From Azadirachta indica (taxonomy: Eukaryota; Streptophyta; Magnoliopsida; Sapindales; Meliaceae), in the NCBI GenBank assembly GCA_022749755.1, contig CM040446.1, forward strand, positions 8,704,367-8,768,366: a stretch of DNA of 64,000 bases, read 5' to 3'. Below, one piece after another: positions 1 to 10,042 of this stretch (positions are counted from its first letter, which is position 1; each line of letters begins with the position of its first letter). The notes under the pieces are model-generated. The model worked only from the letters and a program-made list of their open reading frames with translations. It did not search any database and was not told the DNA's origin. The translations under genes and the position numbers were made by a program.

Positions 1-168
1 GCTGTGAATTGAAAGGAAACCCTCTTGTTTTTTTTTTTTTTGATATGATAGACATAAAAACGAAAATAAACAGAATTGAAGCAAAACAGACTCAGAAAAT
101 AAAGAAACAAATAGACAAATTTGAAAGACGATATAACCTGATTTAGAGCCGTAGCTCTGATACCAAAC
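1..168 (-). mobile_element. Family A (copy A') 5' leader, continues off the left edge
   Basis: Read on the minus strand, this follows directly from the A LTR at 169-1017 and starts with a primer binding site, so it is the untranslated leader of a minus-strand A element (A') whose body lies left of the window. A run of T interrupts it near 30-42. No coding sequence is seen. The assignment rests on the order LTR, three-base gap, perfect primer site, leader. Confidence 0.8.
154..165 (-). promoter_or_regulatory. Primer binding site for initiator tRNA-Met
   Basis: The minus strand reads TGGTATCAGAGC, the usual plant primer site complementary to the 3' end of initiator tRNA-Met. It lies three bases inside the LTR edge at 169. 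It proves that the LTR at 169-1017 is a 5' LTR reading leftward. Confidence 0.9.
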
Positions 169-1017
169 TGATACGAACCTCGAGTATATTAAACTTGAGA
201 CCCAATATCTTTATGCATGGAAGCAACTTCTTGGAAAGCTAAATCAGATTCACCCAAGTCTGTAACCCAATTTCAACTTGTGAAATAGAACCTTAGAATA
301 AATACCCTCAAAGTAATTAGCTTTGATTGTAAGAACCTTGATTCAAGCAAGAATCAAAATAAGAGAAAACACTCTCAATTTAATTTCATTCAAGAAAAGT
401 AATTGCCGCCTCCATGGGAGCATGTGGCTGAATATATAAGGGTACAAGAGATAAATAACCCTAATTGAAGTGTTTGGCCACAAAATTAAACTTATTTTAA
501 CTTTAAATAAAATAAACTGAATTTGGGCTTAATAATTACCATTAACAGCCCAAACACATAACAAATTATAAATATATGTTTATAAATAAGACTAAAATAG
601 ATGATGGACTTGAACAGCAACTTAGCCCAAACTGGCACATGGAATCCGAAACTTGTATCATGATGACGATCTGATTCGAACTGCAATTAAAAGAACTTGA
701 ACATGCTTGCTTAGCCTTGAAACATCATTCGAATATGGTCTTATACAAATTTGAGAAGTTGAATTCCGTAGAAGCTTTAATCTTCAGGTTTTACCTTCTT
801 GTACTTGTGTCAATGTTACCAAGCTCTGATTATTGTCTTGAAGTGCAAGCTTGATATTTGACTCTTTCTTACACTCTTGAATTGTTGTAAGATCATCCCA
901 CAAACTTGAATCATCCCATTCAATGCATCTTTGAATTTCTTCATTCTTGCTCTTGTAACGGGACCATTAGGTAGCTGAATTGGATCATTGCTCTTGTGTG
1001 CATCCGTATTTGCATCA
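169..1017 (-). mobile_element. Family A LTR, 5' LTR of minus-strand element A'
   Basis: An 849-bp copy of the A LTR. On the plus strand it begins TGATACG and ends TTTGCATCA, the reverse complement of the LTR at 5582-6429. Its inner end abuts the primer site at 154-165. Its outer end abuts, without any spacer, internal gag sequence of a plus-strand A copy at 1018. So two A sequences meet head to head, either by nested insertion of A' into gag of A or by an inversion product. Confidence 0.92.
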
Positions 1018-2184
1018 CAAAGTGAGATAGATCGATTTCAAGCCTTAACCGAGTTGTTGCAAGCCATGGATAGAAAATATGGAGAGTTGGTTGATAGAAT
1101 GGAGAGGCTGGAGGTTTCAGCCACAAGAGGGCAGCCACCTAATGCTCCTAATCCAACCATGCAAACTAGGCGAGTTCTGAGAAGAGCTCAATTAGATGAT
1201 AGCTTTAATGATAGTGAATCGCTTGATGACAATAGAGAGGAAGAAGAGGTGAGACCGAGGGTAAGAAACAATAACAATAGCAACAGTGGGGTCAAACTGA
1301 AAATTCCACCATTTTATGGAAGAATGGATTCTGAGGCATACTTGGATTGGGAAACGAAGATTGAATTAGTGTTTGATTGCAATGACTACACTAAATCCAA
1401 GAAGTTGAAGCTTGCCATGGCTGTTTTTGAAGCTTATGCTATTACTTGGTGGGATGATACTAAGCAAAAGCGAAGGAGAAATAGGGAAAGGCCCATTGAA
1501 AAGTGGAGAGATCTAAAATCCATCATGCGCAAGAGATTTGTACCAAGCTACTACTATAGAGAATTGTATAATCGACTTCAAAATCTTACTCAAGGGTCTA
1601 AGAGTGTTAAGGAATATTACAAGGAGATGGAGGTAGCAATGATAAGAGCAAATGTAGAGGAAGATAATGAAGCTACAATGGCAAGATTCCTCAATGGTTT
1701 GAACAAGGAGATTTCTAATGTGGTTGAATTGCAGCCATATATGGAGCTAGAAGACTTGCTTCACCTTGCATTGAAGGTTGAGAAGCAACTGAAAAAGAGA
1801 GGTCGTACAAGTCAGTTTTCGTCTTATACTTCTTCATTCAAATCAAATTGGAGAAAAGATGATAAAGCTTCATCATCCAAGCCTAAAATTGAATCCAAAG
1901 AGTTTCCCAAAACATCCAACTCAAGTAAAGACAAGGGTAAGCTTGATTCTACTACTAACACCAAAAATATTAAATGTTTTAAATGTCAAAATGTAGGACA
2001 TTACAAGCGTGATTGCCCAAATCAAAAAACCATATTCATGCTTGAGGGAGAGTATTATTCGGCCAGTAAAGAGGAGAATGAACAAGAGACGATGCCAACT
2101 CTTGAAGATGCAAGTGATGAAGAAGGGGATGATCAATTTACTTGGCAGAAAGTGGTAAGGCTCTTGTATCAAGAAGAGTTTTGA
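1018..2184 (+). pseudogene. gag: Gag of family A Ty3/gypsy element, 5' truncated
   Basis: Structural capsid and nucleocapsid protein of a plant gypsy element. The open frame runs from 988, but its first ten codons lie in the inverted LTR, so true gag starts at 1018 and lacks its N-terminus. In order it shows a short coiled segment (YGELVDRMERLE), a charged linker, the retrotransposon gag domain at roughly residues 100-255 (conserved WW in [21 protein letters not shown]), and a CCHC zinc knuckle, CFKCQNVGHYKRDC, encoded at 1974-2015. Against the copy at 10,658-11,980 one base is missing near 2131. That throws gag out of frame with protease and gives the stop at 2182-2184. Confidence 0.9.
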
Positions 2185-2594
2185 ATATGCAAGTCCAACA
2201 GGAAGAACGTGATCAAAGAGAGAATCTCTTCCATGCTAGGTGTCTTGTAAAGGATAGGGTTTGTGATGTGATAATTGATGGTGGCAGTGTAACTAATGTT
2301 GTTAGTACTACTCTTGTAGAAAAGTTGGGGTTACCTACTTTAAAACATCCACATCCTTACAAGTTGAAGTGGCTTAATGATTGTGGGGAAATTAGGGTGA
2401 CAAAGCAAGTTCTTGTTGCCTTCAAAATAGGCAAGTATAGAGATGAGTTGTTGTTTGATGTAGTGCCCATGCATGCTGGTCATCTCTTGTTGGGACGCCC
2501 TTGGCAATTTGACAGAAGGGTGTTACATAATAGTTTTACAAATCATTATACTTTTGAGAAAGATGGGAAGAAAATTACTCTTGTACCACTTTGA
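2142..2594 (+). pseudogene. pol: Protease of family A element
   Basis: Retropepsin-like aspartic protease that would cleave the gag-pol polyprotein. The active-site motif is VIIDGGSVTN, where plant gypsy elements usually have D-[ST/G]-G. The conserved C-terminal HLLLGRPWQFDRRV is present. The frame follows gag after a one-base deletion near 2131. It closes at TGA 2592-2594, where the sister copy near 11,397 has TCA, so this is a nonsense change by one substitution. The homology to other plant gypsy protease modules is clear. The start codon at 2142 is not biological. Confidence 0.85.
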
Positions 2595-3008
2595 CCTAAA
2601 GAAGTTTATGAATGTGAGCTTAGAAGAATGCAAAGTCAGAGAGAAAACAAGAGTGAAAAGAAAAGAATGAGTGAAGGTGTAACAAAGGAGGGTGAGTTTT
2701 CAAAAGAAAAAAGTGGCAAAAATAATGAGAAAGAAAAAAAAGTGAGTTCGAATGGAGAAGGACAGAATTCAAATGAGGGAAAAAGAGTGGAGGAAAAAGA
2801 AACAATTGAGTGTAAAAAGAAACAAGTGAGCTTTTATGCAAAAAGGAGTGATATTAGGGCGGCTTGGTTTTCCAACAAAAGTATACTTGTACTTATGTAC
2901 AAGGAACTTTACTTAAACACCAATGACCTTAATACTTCTTTGCCTACTGCATTTGTTTCTCTTTTACAGGCTTATGAAGATGTTTTTCCCGAGTAGGTAC
3001 CCAATGAA
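2595..3008 (+). pseudogene. pol: Protease-RT linker of family A polyprotein
   Basis: A Lys/Glu-rich low-complexity tether (about residues 1-65 of the frame open at 2628-2996), followed by the conserved pre-RT block SILVLMYKEL...LLQAYEDVFPE. The frame is broken by TAG at 2994-2996, where homologous copies have a Glu codon (GAG). The same linker occurs at 11,400-11,800 in A and at 14,640-14,940 in B. The pyrimidine-AG stretch before codon GCTTATGAA resembles a splice acceptor, but the sequence is coding in all copies. Confidence 0.8.
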
Positions 3009-3830
3009 TTGCCACCCATTAGGGGTATCGAGCATCAGATCGATTTTATTCCTGAAGCTTCAATTCCAAATAAACCAGCCTATAAGAGTAATCCCGAAGA
3101 GACAAAAGAGCTTCAAAGGCAAGTTGAGGAGTTGTTAAACAAGGGATATGTTAGGGAAAGTATGAGTCCATGTGCTGTTCCTGTTCTGTTGGTACCTAAG
3201 AAAGATGGCTCTTGGCGTATGTGTGTTGATTGTCGTGCAATTAATAACATTACGGTAAAGTATCGCCATCCTATACCTAAGCTAGATGATATGCTTGATG
3301 AATTATATGGTTCTACTATCTTTAGCAAAATTAATTTGAAAAGTAGGTATCATCAAATTCGCATGAGAAAGGGTGATGAGTGGAAAACTGCATTCAAAAC
3401 AAAAATATGGTCTGTATGAATGGTTAGTTATGCCTTTTGGTTTAACTAATGCACCTAGTACTTTCATGAGGCTTATGAACCATGTTTTGAAAGATTTAAT
3501 TGGAAAATTTGTTGTTGTATACTTTGATGATATCCTTGTGTATTCCAAAAATTCGAATGAACATGTAGAACATTTAAGGGCTGTACTTGATATTTTGAGG
3601 AAAGAAAAGTTATATGCTAACATTAAAAAGTGTTCTTTTTGTTTAGATCGAATTGTGTTTTTAGGTTTCGTGGTAAGTGCTCAAGACATTGAAGTTGATG
3701 AAGAGAAGGTAAGTGCTATAAAAAATTGGCCTATTCCTAAATCGGTAAGTGAGGTAAGAAGTTTTCATGGATTAGCTAGTTTTTATAGACGGTTTGTAAA
3801 AGATTTTAGCACCATTGCGGCACCCCTTAC
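3009..3830 (+). pseudogene. pol: Reverse transcriptase of family A element, frameshifted, first catalytic Asp lost
   Basis: RNA-directed DNA polymerase domain. Visible blocks in order are [70 protein letters not shown], and the catalytic [11 protein letters not shown]. The block that normally reads [12 protein letters not shown] has Asp to Asn (AAT, 3333-3335) and Gly to Arg (AGG, 3345-3347). The Asn replaces the first metal-binding aspartate. An extra A in the run at 3401-3405 shifts the frame, and RT resumes in the frame of 3373-4071. The enzyme cannot be active as encoded. Confidence 0.92.
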
Positions 3831-4523
3831 AGAGGTAATTAAAAAGAATTGTACTTTTAAGTGGGAAAAAGAACAAGAGCATGCATTTACTTTATTGAAA
3901 GATAAGCTTTGTAAGGCACCCATTCTTGCCTTGCCTAACTTTGCTAATACTTTTGAACTTGAATGTGATGCATCAGAATTGGGCATTGGGGCTGTTCTTA
4001 TGCAGGAAAAGAAGCCAATTGCCTATTTTAGTGAAAAGCTCCATGGCGCCTCATTGAATTATCCTACTTAGGACAAAGAGCTTTATGCTTTGGTTAGAGC
4101 TTTGGAAAACTGGCAGCATTTCTTGTGGCCTAAGGAATTTGTTATTCATACTGACCATCAATCTTTGAAGTTCATTAAAAGTCAAGGTAAGTTGAACAAA
4201 CCACATGCCAAATGGGTCGAATTTATTGAGACTTTTCCTTATGTGATTAAATACAAGCAAGGTAAAGACAATGTTGTGGCTGATGCACTTTCACGGAGGT
4301 ATACTTTACTTAATGCTTTAGATGCAAGAATGCTTGGATTTGAACATATTAAAACTCTTTATGATGATGATTCTGACTTTTCTAGCATTTTCAAAGTATG
4401 TGAGAAAGCTGCATATGGTAAGTTTTATAGAATGGATGGGTTTTTGTTTAAAGAAAATAAATTGTGCATACCTATTTGTTTTTTGAGAGAATTGCTTAAA
4501 AAGAGTCTCATGGGGGTGGTTTA
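3831..4523 (+). pseudogene. pol: RNase H of family A element
   Basis: Gypsy-type RNase H that removes RNA from the cDNA hybrid. The four acidic residues of the DEDD set can be placed: ELECDAS, DKELYAL, HTDHQSL and [14 protein letters not shown] at 4069-4071 interrupts the frame just before DKELYAL, where other copies have a Tyr codon. A further one-base shift lies between about 4499 and 4512, because the sequence leading into [10 protein letters not shown] changes frame before integrase. The region from 4310 to 4500 is the connection to integrase ([10 protein letters not shown]...[19 protein letters not shown]). Confidence 0.88.
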
Positions 4524-5774
4524 ATGGGACATTTTGGCATTACAAAAACTTTAGACACTTTAGATGAACACTTCTATTGGCCTAAAATGAAAAATGATGT
4601 GCAAAGAGTTTGTGATAGATGTGTTGTGTGCAAACAAGCTAAATCCAAAGTTTTAAATCAAGGTTTGTATACTCCTTTACCTGTTTCTAGTGAACCTTGG
4701 ACTAATATTTCCATGAATTTTGTTTTGAGTTTACCTAAATCGAAAAAGGGGAAAGATTCTATTTTTGTAGTGGTTGATAGGTTTTCCAAAATGTCACACT
4801 TTATACCTTATAATAAAACTGATGATGCCACTAATATTGCAAATCTGTTCTTTAGGGAAGTAGTGCGTTTGCATGGCGTTCCAAAAACTGTTGTTAGTGA
4901 TAGAGATGTGAAGTTTCTAAGTCATTTTTGGAAAGTTTTGTGGAGTAAATTGGGTACGAAATTGTTATATTCTACTACTTGTCACCCACAAACTGATGGT
5001 CAAACAGAAGTTGTGAATAGGACTTTGGGAACTTTGTTGCGTGCTATTATCCAAAAGAATTTGAAGAATTGGGAAGAGTGCATTCCATTTGTTGAATTCG
5101 CATATAATAAAGTTGTGCATTCTACTACTGGTTTTTCACCGTTTGAAATTGTTTATGGCTTTAACCCACTAACCCCTTTGGATTTAGTTCCTTTACCTTG
5201 TGATGAAAGAACTAGCTTAGATGGGAAAACGAAAGCAGAATTGGTGAGAAAACTACATGCAGATGTGCGCAAGAACATTGAAAAGAAGAATCAACAAATT
5301 ACAAATCAAGTCAACAAAGGACGAAGGCGCTTTGTATTCGAGCCTGGTGATTGGGTTTGGGTACATATGCGAAAGGAAAGGTTTCCAACTCAAAGGAAGT
5401 CAAAGCTACATCCAAGAGGAAATGGTCCCTTTCAAGTTGTTGAGGAGATCAATGATAATGCCTACAAATTGGATCTTCCTGGTGAGTATACTGTGAATGC
5501 AACTTTTAATGTGGCTGATCTTTCTCCTTTTGATGTAGATGGTGAAGATTCGTGGACGAATCATCTTGAGGAGCTAGGAAATGATGCAAATACGGATGCA
5601 CACAAGAGCAATGATCCAATTCAGCTACCTAATGGTCCTATTACAAGAGCAAGAATGAAGAAATTCAAAGATGCATTGAATGGGATGATTCAAGATTTGT
5701 GGGATGATCTTGCAACAATTCAAGAGTGTAAAAAAGAGTCAAATATCAAGCTTGGAGTTCAAGACAATAATTAG
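4524..5774 (+). pseudogene. pol: Integrase and polyprotein C-terminus of family A, reading into the 3' LTR
   Basis: The longest open frame in the window, 416 codons. Residues 1-45 carry the HHCC zinc-binding part (H3, H17, C33, C36). Residues 60-230 are the catalytic core. The first aspartate of the DDE triad is Asn65 (AAT 4716-4718; the family consensus is MDFVL, here MNFVL). The second, in VSDRDVKF, and the Glu in TDGQTEVV are present. The GPF/GPY-like module GNGPFQVVEEINDNAYKLDL follows. From residue 354 the frame runs inside the LTR (5582 on) and encodes a tail with GPITRARMKKFKDALNGM. No chromodomain is evident. An LTR-encoded tail is known from CRM-type centromeric elements. Confidence 0.9.
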
Positions 5775-6429
5775 AGCTTGGTAACATTGACACAAATACA
5801 AGAAGGCAAAACCTAAAGATTAAAAGTTTCTACGGAATTCAACTTCTCAAATTTGTATAAAGCCATATTCGAATGATGTCTCAAGGCTAAGCAAGCATGT
5901 TCAAGTCTTTTAATTGCAGTTCGAATTAGATCGTCATCATGATGCAAGTTTTGGATTCTATGAGTCAGTTTGGGCTAAGTTGCTGTTCAAGCCCATTAGC
6001 TATTTTAGTTTTATTTATAAATATATATTTATAGTTTGTTATGTGTTTGGGCTGTGAACGCTAATTATTAAGCTCAAATTCAGTTTATTTTATTTTAAGT
6101 TAGAATAAGTTTAATTTTGTGGCCAAACACTCCAATTAGGGTTACTTATCTCTTGTAACCTTATATATTCAGCCACATGCTCCCATGGAGGGGGAATTAC
6201 TTTTTCGAATGAAATTAAATTGAAAGTGTTTTCTCTTGTTTTGATTCTTGCTTGAATCAAGATTCTTACAATCAAAGCTAATTACTTTGAGGGTATTTAT
6301 TCTAAGGTTCTATTTCACAAGTTGAAATTGGGTTGCAGACTTGGGTGAATCTGATTTAGCTTTCCAAGAGGTTGCTTCCATGCGTAAAGATATTGGGTCT
6401 CAAGTTTAATATACTCGGGGTTCGTATCA
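5582..6429 (+). mobile_element. Family A 3' LTR
   Basis: An 848-bp LTR, TGATGCAAATACG...GGTTCGTATCA, matching the complete solo copies at 23,187 and 34,395. Its first 190 bases encode the end of pol. A TATA-type box (TTATATATTC) lies at 6161-6170. A purine tract with one CT interruption (GAGGAGCTAGGAAA) precedes it at 5568-5581 and may be the plus-strand priming site. The right flank is CCTGG inside minus-strand integrase sequence, so this element was inserted into a B-like pol gene. Confidence 0.93.
6161..6170 (+). promoter_or_regulatory. TATA-like box in A LTR
   Basis: TTATATATTC about 580 bases into the LTR. The same motif occurs at the same place in the other A LTR copies, for example near 23,767. 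It is the probable core promoter of the element. No transcription start can be shown. Confidence 0.5.
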
Positions 6430-6958
6430 CCTGGTTCAAAGACAACATTCTTGCATCCCTTATTGGCTTGCTTGGCATATTGTTCCGTTTATTGTTCTAT
6501 GTGTTGTCTTGCTTTCTCATGAATATGCTTAATGAAATCAACTTTCTTCTTATCATCTAAATTAACGCGCTCACTCATACGTAAAGGAGTTAAATCCAAA
6601 GGAGTTAGTGGATAAAATCATAGACAATTTCAAAATGTGAAAATTTAGTGGCAAAATGAATACAGCAATTGTAAACAAATTCAACATGTGGCAAGCCTTC
6701 CCAAGTTTCAAGCTTTTTTGTATGATAATACGCAACAAAGTAGACAATGTCCTACTGACTACTTCGGTTTGACCATCTATCTGTGAATGACAAGTAGTAG
6801 AAAATAATAATTTAGTTCCCAACTTTTCCCACAATGTCTTTCAAAAGTAAATTAAGAACTTTGCGTCTCAATCTGAGACAATAGTTTTGGGTATTCCCTG
6901 CAACCTAACAACCTCCTTAAAAAACAAATCAGCTATATGTGATGCATCATCAGTTTTA
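6430..6958 (-). pseudogene. pol: Integrase fragment (C-terminal part) of a B-like element
   Basis: Read on the minus strand it gives [57 protein letters not shown] and, at its end by 6430, NKGCKNVVFEPG. These are the integrase core with the second Asp and the Glu of the DDE triad, followed by the start of the C-terminal module. Several stops and shifts break it. It is interrupted at 6958/7768 by the B LTR and at 6430 by element A, so it is older than both. Confidence 0.85.
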
Positions 6959-7767
6959 TGATGCAAACGAAGTTGTGCAACCATATAAACAAGAGGAGAA
7001 CCTCAGATATAAGGTTGGAGACAGTTAATTACACTATTTATATGATTCGCTAAGCGTGCCGAGTGGACCAATTACAAGAGCTAGAGCCAAAACATTGGAA
7101 AGTGCCTTAAATTGACTAATTAAAAAGATGTGTGATTCAAATACAATTCAAGATACACATTTTGAAAAATTAAGCTCAGTGAACATCATTCAAGCGACCG
7201 GAGTTCAAGAAGACTAATATGAAAATGTACAAAAATTATATTCCATTTATGTAATTTTAAAAATTTTAAAATGATGTAATCACTTACATCATACACATTC
7301 GACATCATTACTTATGTCATATATATATGACGTCATTGTTTACGTTTTCATGTTTGAAATTTATAGGTTTTAAAAGTCATAAAGTTTGAATTTATTTTGT
7401 CAAATTGTTAGGTAAGATTAATAATCTAACTTTTGACATTTTTCCTTTGTATTTGCCTATAAAAAGGCTTTCATTTCTTGAAATGAAATAAGCAATTTTG
7501 AGGTGTTAAATTATTTCTTATAAGTTCTTGTTCTTGAACTCTTCAAGTTTAATTTCTTGTAGCGATCAAAACAATCAAACTTATCATCTAAATTCTTAAA
7601 TGTTTTCTTAAGGATTTTTGGTGTGGCGTTTGAGTAAATCATAGTTTTGGTTCTTATGTAGATAGGTATTGGGTCAAGGCTCTATAAACTTGTGTCTTGA
7701 GAAATTTTGAGGTTCTTTACTACATTCGGTATTGGGTTTCATCACATTATTGGCAAGGTTTGTATCA
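6959..7767 (+). mobile_element. Solo LTR of family B with TTTTA target duplication
   Basis: An 809-bp LTR from TGATGCAAACG to TTTGTATCA. Identical 5-bp flanks, TTTTA at 6954-6958 and 7768-7772, mark it as a complete solo LTR. It sits in a minus-strand integrase gene whose reading resumes exactly after the duplication. A TATA box (TATAAAAA) lies at 7458-7465. The LTR begins with a polyprotein tail reading SGPITRARAK-like, as in A. It is the reference copy of B here. Confidence 0.95.
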
Positions 7768-7772
7768 TTTTA

Positions 7773-8100
7773 TAACATGCAATAAAGTGTGTCATTTTAG
7801 AAAACCTATCGACAATCACAAAAACTGACTAGGAATAGGAAATGGTGTATACAATCCATGTGGTTGTTGCCTAAACTTAACTTACCTATAAGTAATACAT
7901 CTCGCACAAACCCTTTCTACGTCACGTTTCATATGCAGCAAAAAAAAAAAAAATACTCATTCAATATGTGTAAAGTCTTAGCTACACTAAAGTGACCCAT
8001 CAAACCACCACCGTGTGCTTCTCAAATAAGTAACTCACACAAGTATGAATATGGAACACACAAATTTATTTTTTCAAAATAGGAAACCATCACGCAAATA
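7773..8100 (-). pseudogene. pol: Integrase N-terminal half of the B-like element
   Basis: Continues the integrase of 6430-6958 on the far side of the inserted LTR. The minus strand gives VFVIVDRFSKMTHFIACYKT right at the junction, then the zinc-binding region upstream with several stops. Position in the domain matches exactly if the LTR and one copy of TTTTA are removed, which confirms a single interrupted gene. Confidence 0.8.
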
Positions 8101-8640
8101 AAACTTCCCACATACTCCCTTAGTGTAATTCTTAAAGAAGTCACAAAAATTAGAATTCGTTACATACAACTCCTTAATATACTCAAATCCAAGCAATTTA
8201 GCATCAAGGGTTAAAAGTAAAGGGTACCTACGTGATAGCGCATCAAAAACTATATTTTCATTGCTTTATTTGTATTTGATCACATAAGGAAATGTCTCCA
8301 TAAACTCCACCCATTTGGCATGACGTCTACTTAATTTGTACTATACCTTTAAATGTTTTAAGGATTTATGATCCATATGAATCACAAACTCTTTGGGCTA
8401 AAGGTAATGCTGCCAAGATTTTAGAGTTCGAACCAATGCATACAATTCTTTATCGTAAGTGGGATAGTTTAAAGCCACCCCATTTAGTTTCTCACTGAAG
8501 TACGCAATCGGTCTTCCTTCTTGCATTAGTACATCTCTGATTCCTATACCTAAAGCATCACACTCAATCTCAAATGTTTTAGCAAAGTTAAGTAAAACAA
8601 GTAAACGTGTATTAGTTAATTTTTTTTTTTATGAATTTGA
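8101..8640 (-). pseudogene. pol: RNase H region of the B-like element
   Basis: The minus strand shows the RNase H to integrase connector ([27 protein letters not shown]). It also shows the end of RNase H as FDALSRRY in place of the usual ADALSRRY, and upstream the SLKHLK and PKEFVIH blocks. It is disrupted by stops and by a T-rich insertion near 8620-8630. Same family as the copies at 16,020 and 19,000. Confidence 0.75.
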
Positions 8641-9077
8641 ATGCCTTTTCTTACTCTTTTCCCCACTTGAACGGAACATTTTTCTTGATGACTTCAGTTA
8701 AGGGTGCAGCTATGCTACTAAAATCTCAAATAAAACACTGATAAAAACTGACCAATCCATAAAAGCTTCTTACTTGATTCGTCGAAATAGGCATTGGCCA
8801 TTCTTGAATTGCCTTTACCTTCTCCTTATCAACCTCAATCCCTTTAGCACTTACAACAAAATTAAGAAACACAAGTTTATCTGCGTAAAATGAACATTTT
8901 TTAAAATTAGCAAATAGCTTTTCTTTCCTTAAAACCTTTAAAATAAGTTTTAAATATTCAACATGATCGTCCAAGTTTTTGCTATAAATCAAGATATCAT
9001 CAAAATAGACTGCTACAAATTTGCCAATGAAAACACGCAAATCATGGTTCATAAGTCTTATGAAAGTACTAGGTGCA
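8641..9077 (-). pseudogene. pol: Reverse transcriptase C-terminal half of the B-like element
   Basis: An open frame at 8726-9052 on the minus strand encodes [20 protein letters not shown] with the intact catalytic DD, then [25 protein letters not shown] and [16 protein letters not shown], the thumb and connection. The N-terminal half of RT is absent, because at about 9078 the sequence switches to a C LTR fragment. This marks a deletion or template switch rather than a clean insertion. Confidence 0.85.
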
Positions 9078-9243
9078 TATAGAATTCCAAATGCTAAACC
9101 GTAAAATTTTATACAAAGCTTACTTCTTCAACTTTCCAATGGTACCAAATTCTTTCTCCAATATTACTTTAGCGAATATAGTTGAAATTCTGAAATTACC
9201 TTTCTAACAGTGTCTTCACAGCTTAGTAAATTAAAGTAATAAT
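9078..9243 (-). mobile_element. Fragment of family C LTR
   Basis: About 165 bases match the 3' third of the plus-strand view of the C LTRs at 28,290-28,460 and 42,210-42,380 (shared ATGCTAAACCGTAAAATT and GTGTCTTCACA-like blocks). Both ends are truncated with no target duplication. Strand follows the orientation inferred for complete C LTRs. Confidence 0.75.
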
Positions 9244-10003
9244 AGTGGAGATCGAGGCGCTGGCCAAATGATTCAATATAACGGTCCCAAATATTTTTAA
9301 GATCCTTTGTAAGAAATTGGTAGTCTAATGGCTAGGACAAAGCCAAAAGAAGATGAAAGAGGCTTTAGAAGGCTTCATTAAGGAAGTGTATGACAAAGAA
9401 TCTATTTTACAAGATTCTAAGGCTATTCTAAAAGTTTCCAAAACCTCACCAAAGATAACCACTTACCTTTATGTGCAAAAAGAAGAATAGCCCTGCACTA
9501 CTAAATCCTAATGCCACATGGGAAAATTAGGGATTTAAAGATACCTTATTTGGTTTACATTATTTACTTTACATAAAATTAGTTTCCTACTTTATTTAGG
9601 ATTGTTATGTTTCCTAATTAGATTAGGATTTTAGTTTTCTCTTTTGTTTGGAGTTTCTATTCCTATTTACGTTAAGATTTCTTTTTCTACTTAATTTTGG
9701 AATGATGTTTACATGTCTATATAAAGGCTACTACTATATAAATGAATAATCATCACATCATTAATAATATTGAAATATTTTGAGCAAGCGTAACTTTACT
9801 TTCTTGTGTTCTTGGTAAAATACAATATCTTGACTTGTCAAAGGAGTAATCAACCTTTATGGCGTCTTTAGGATTGGAATTTTAAGGATTTATTTTCCTT
9901 AAGTTCTAATCTAATTATTTACAACTTGTTTTCAAGTTCCTGGGTTGTGCGCAACAATTGATTCAAGAGTTTCTAGAACAAGTCATCTAGTGAGTTCTTA
10001 TCA
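9244..10003 (+). mobile_element. Family D LTR, degenerate
   Basis: Near 9330-9440 a shifted frame gives KMKEALEGFIKEVYDKES, the counterpart of the LTR-encoded tail of A. A TATA box (TATATAAAGG) lies near 9717-9727. The end at 10,003 (GTTCTTATCA) is followed by a decayed primer site. So this is the LTR of a gypsy element related to A and B but of different sequence. The 5' edge is uncertain. Confidence 0.65.
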
Positions 10004-10042
10004 TTTGTATCAAAGCTTTGACTCTAGAAACAGGTTACTTAT
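10004..10042 (+). promoter_or_regulatory. Decayed tRNA-Met primer site and leader remnant of D
   Basis: TTTGTATCAAAGC follows the LTR end, differing from the canonical TTTGGTATCAGAGC by loss of a G and a G to A change. It marks the LTR as a 5' LTR. After a few tens of bases the sequence jumps to integrase, so almost all of the internal region is deleted. Confidence 0.6.

Noticed and set aside
988..1017. Start codon at 988 as the true start of gag
   Set aside because: These codons are antisense to the inverted A LTR. Gag sequence begins at 1018 in mid-protein, so the fusion is accidental.
2960..2971. Splice acceptor-like CTCTTTTACAG before pre-RT coding
   Set aside because: The same bases are coding in every A and B copy and reading continues through them. 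No donor site is apparent.
3009..5774. Endogenous pararetrovirus (caulimovirid) origin for the RT
   Set aside because: The domain order protease, RT, RNase H, integrase with LTRs, primer site and polypurine tract is that of Ty3/gypsy. No movement protein or viral coat was seen.
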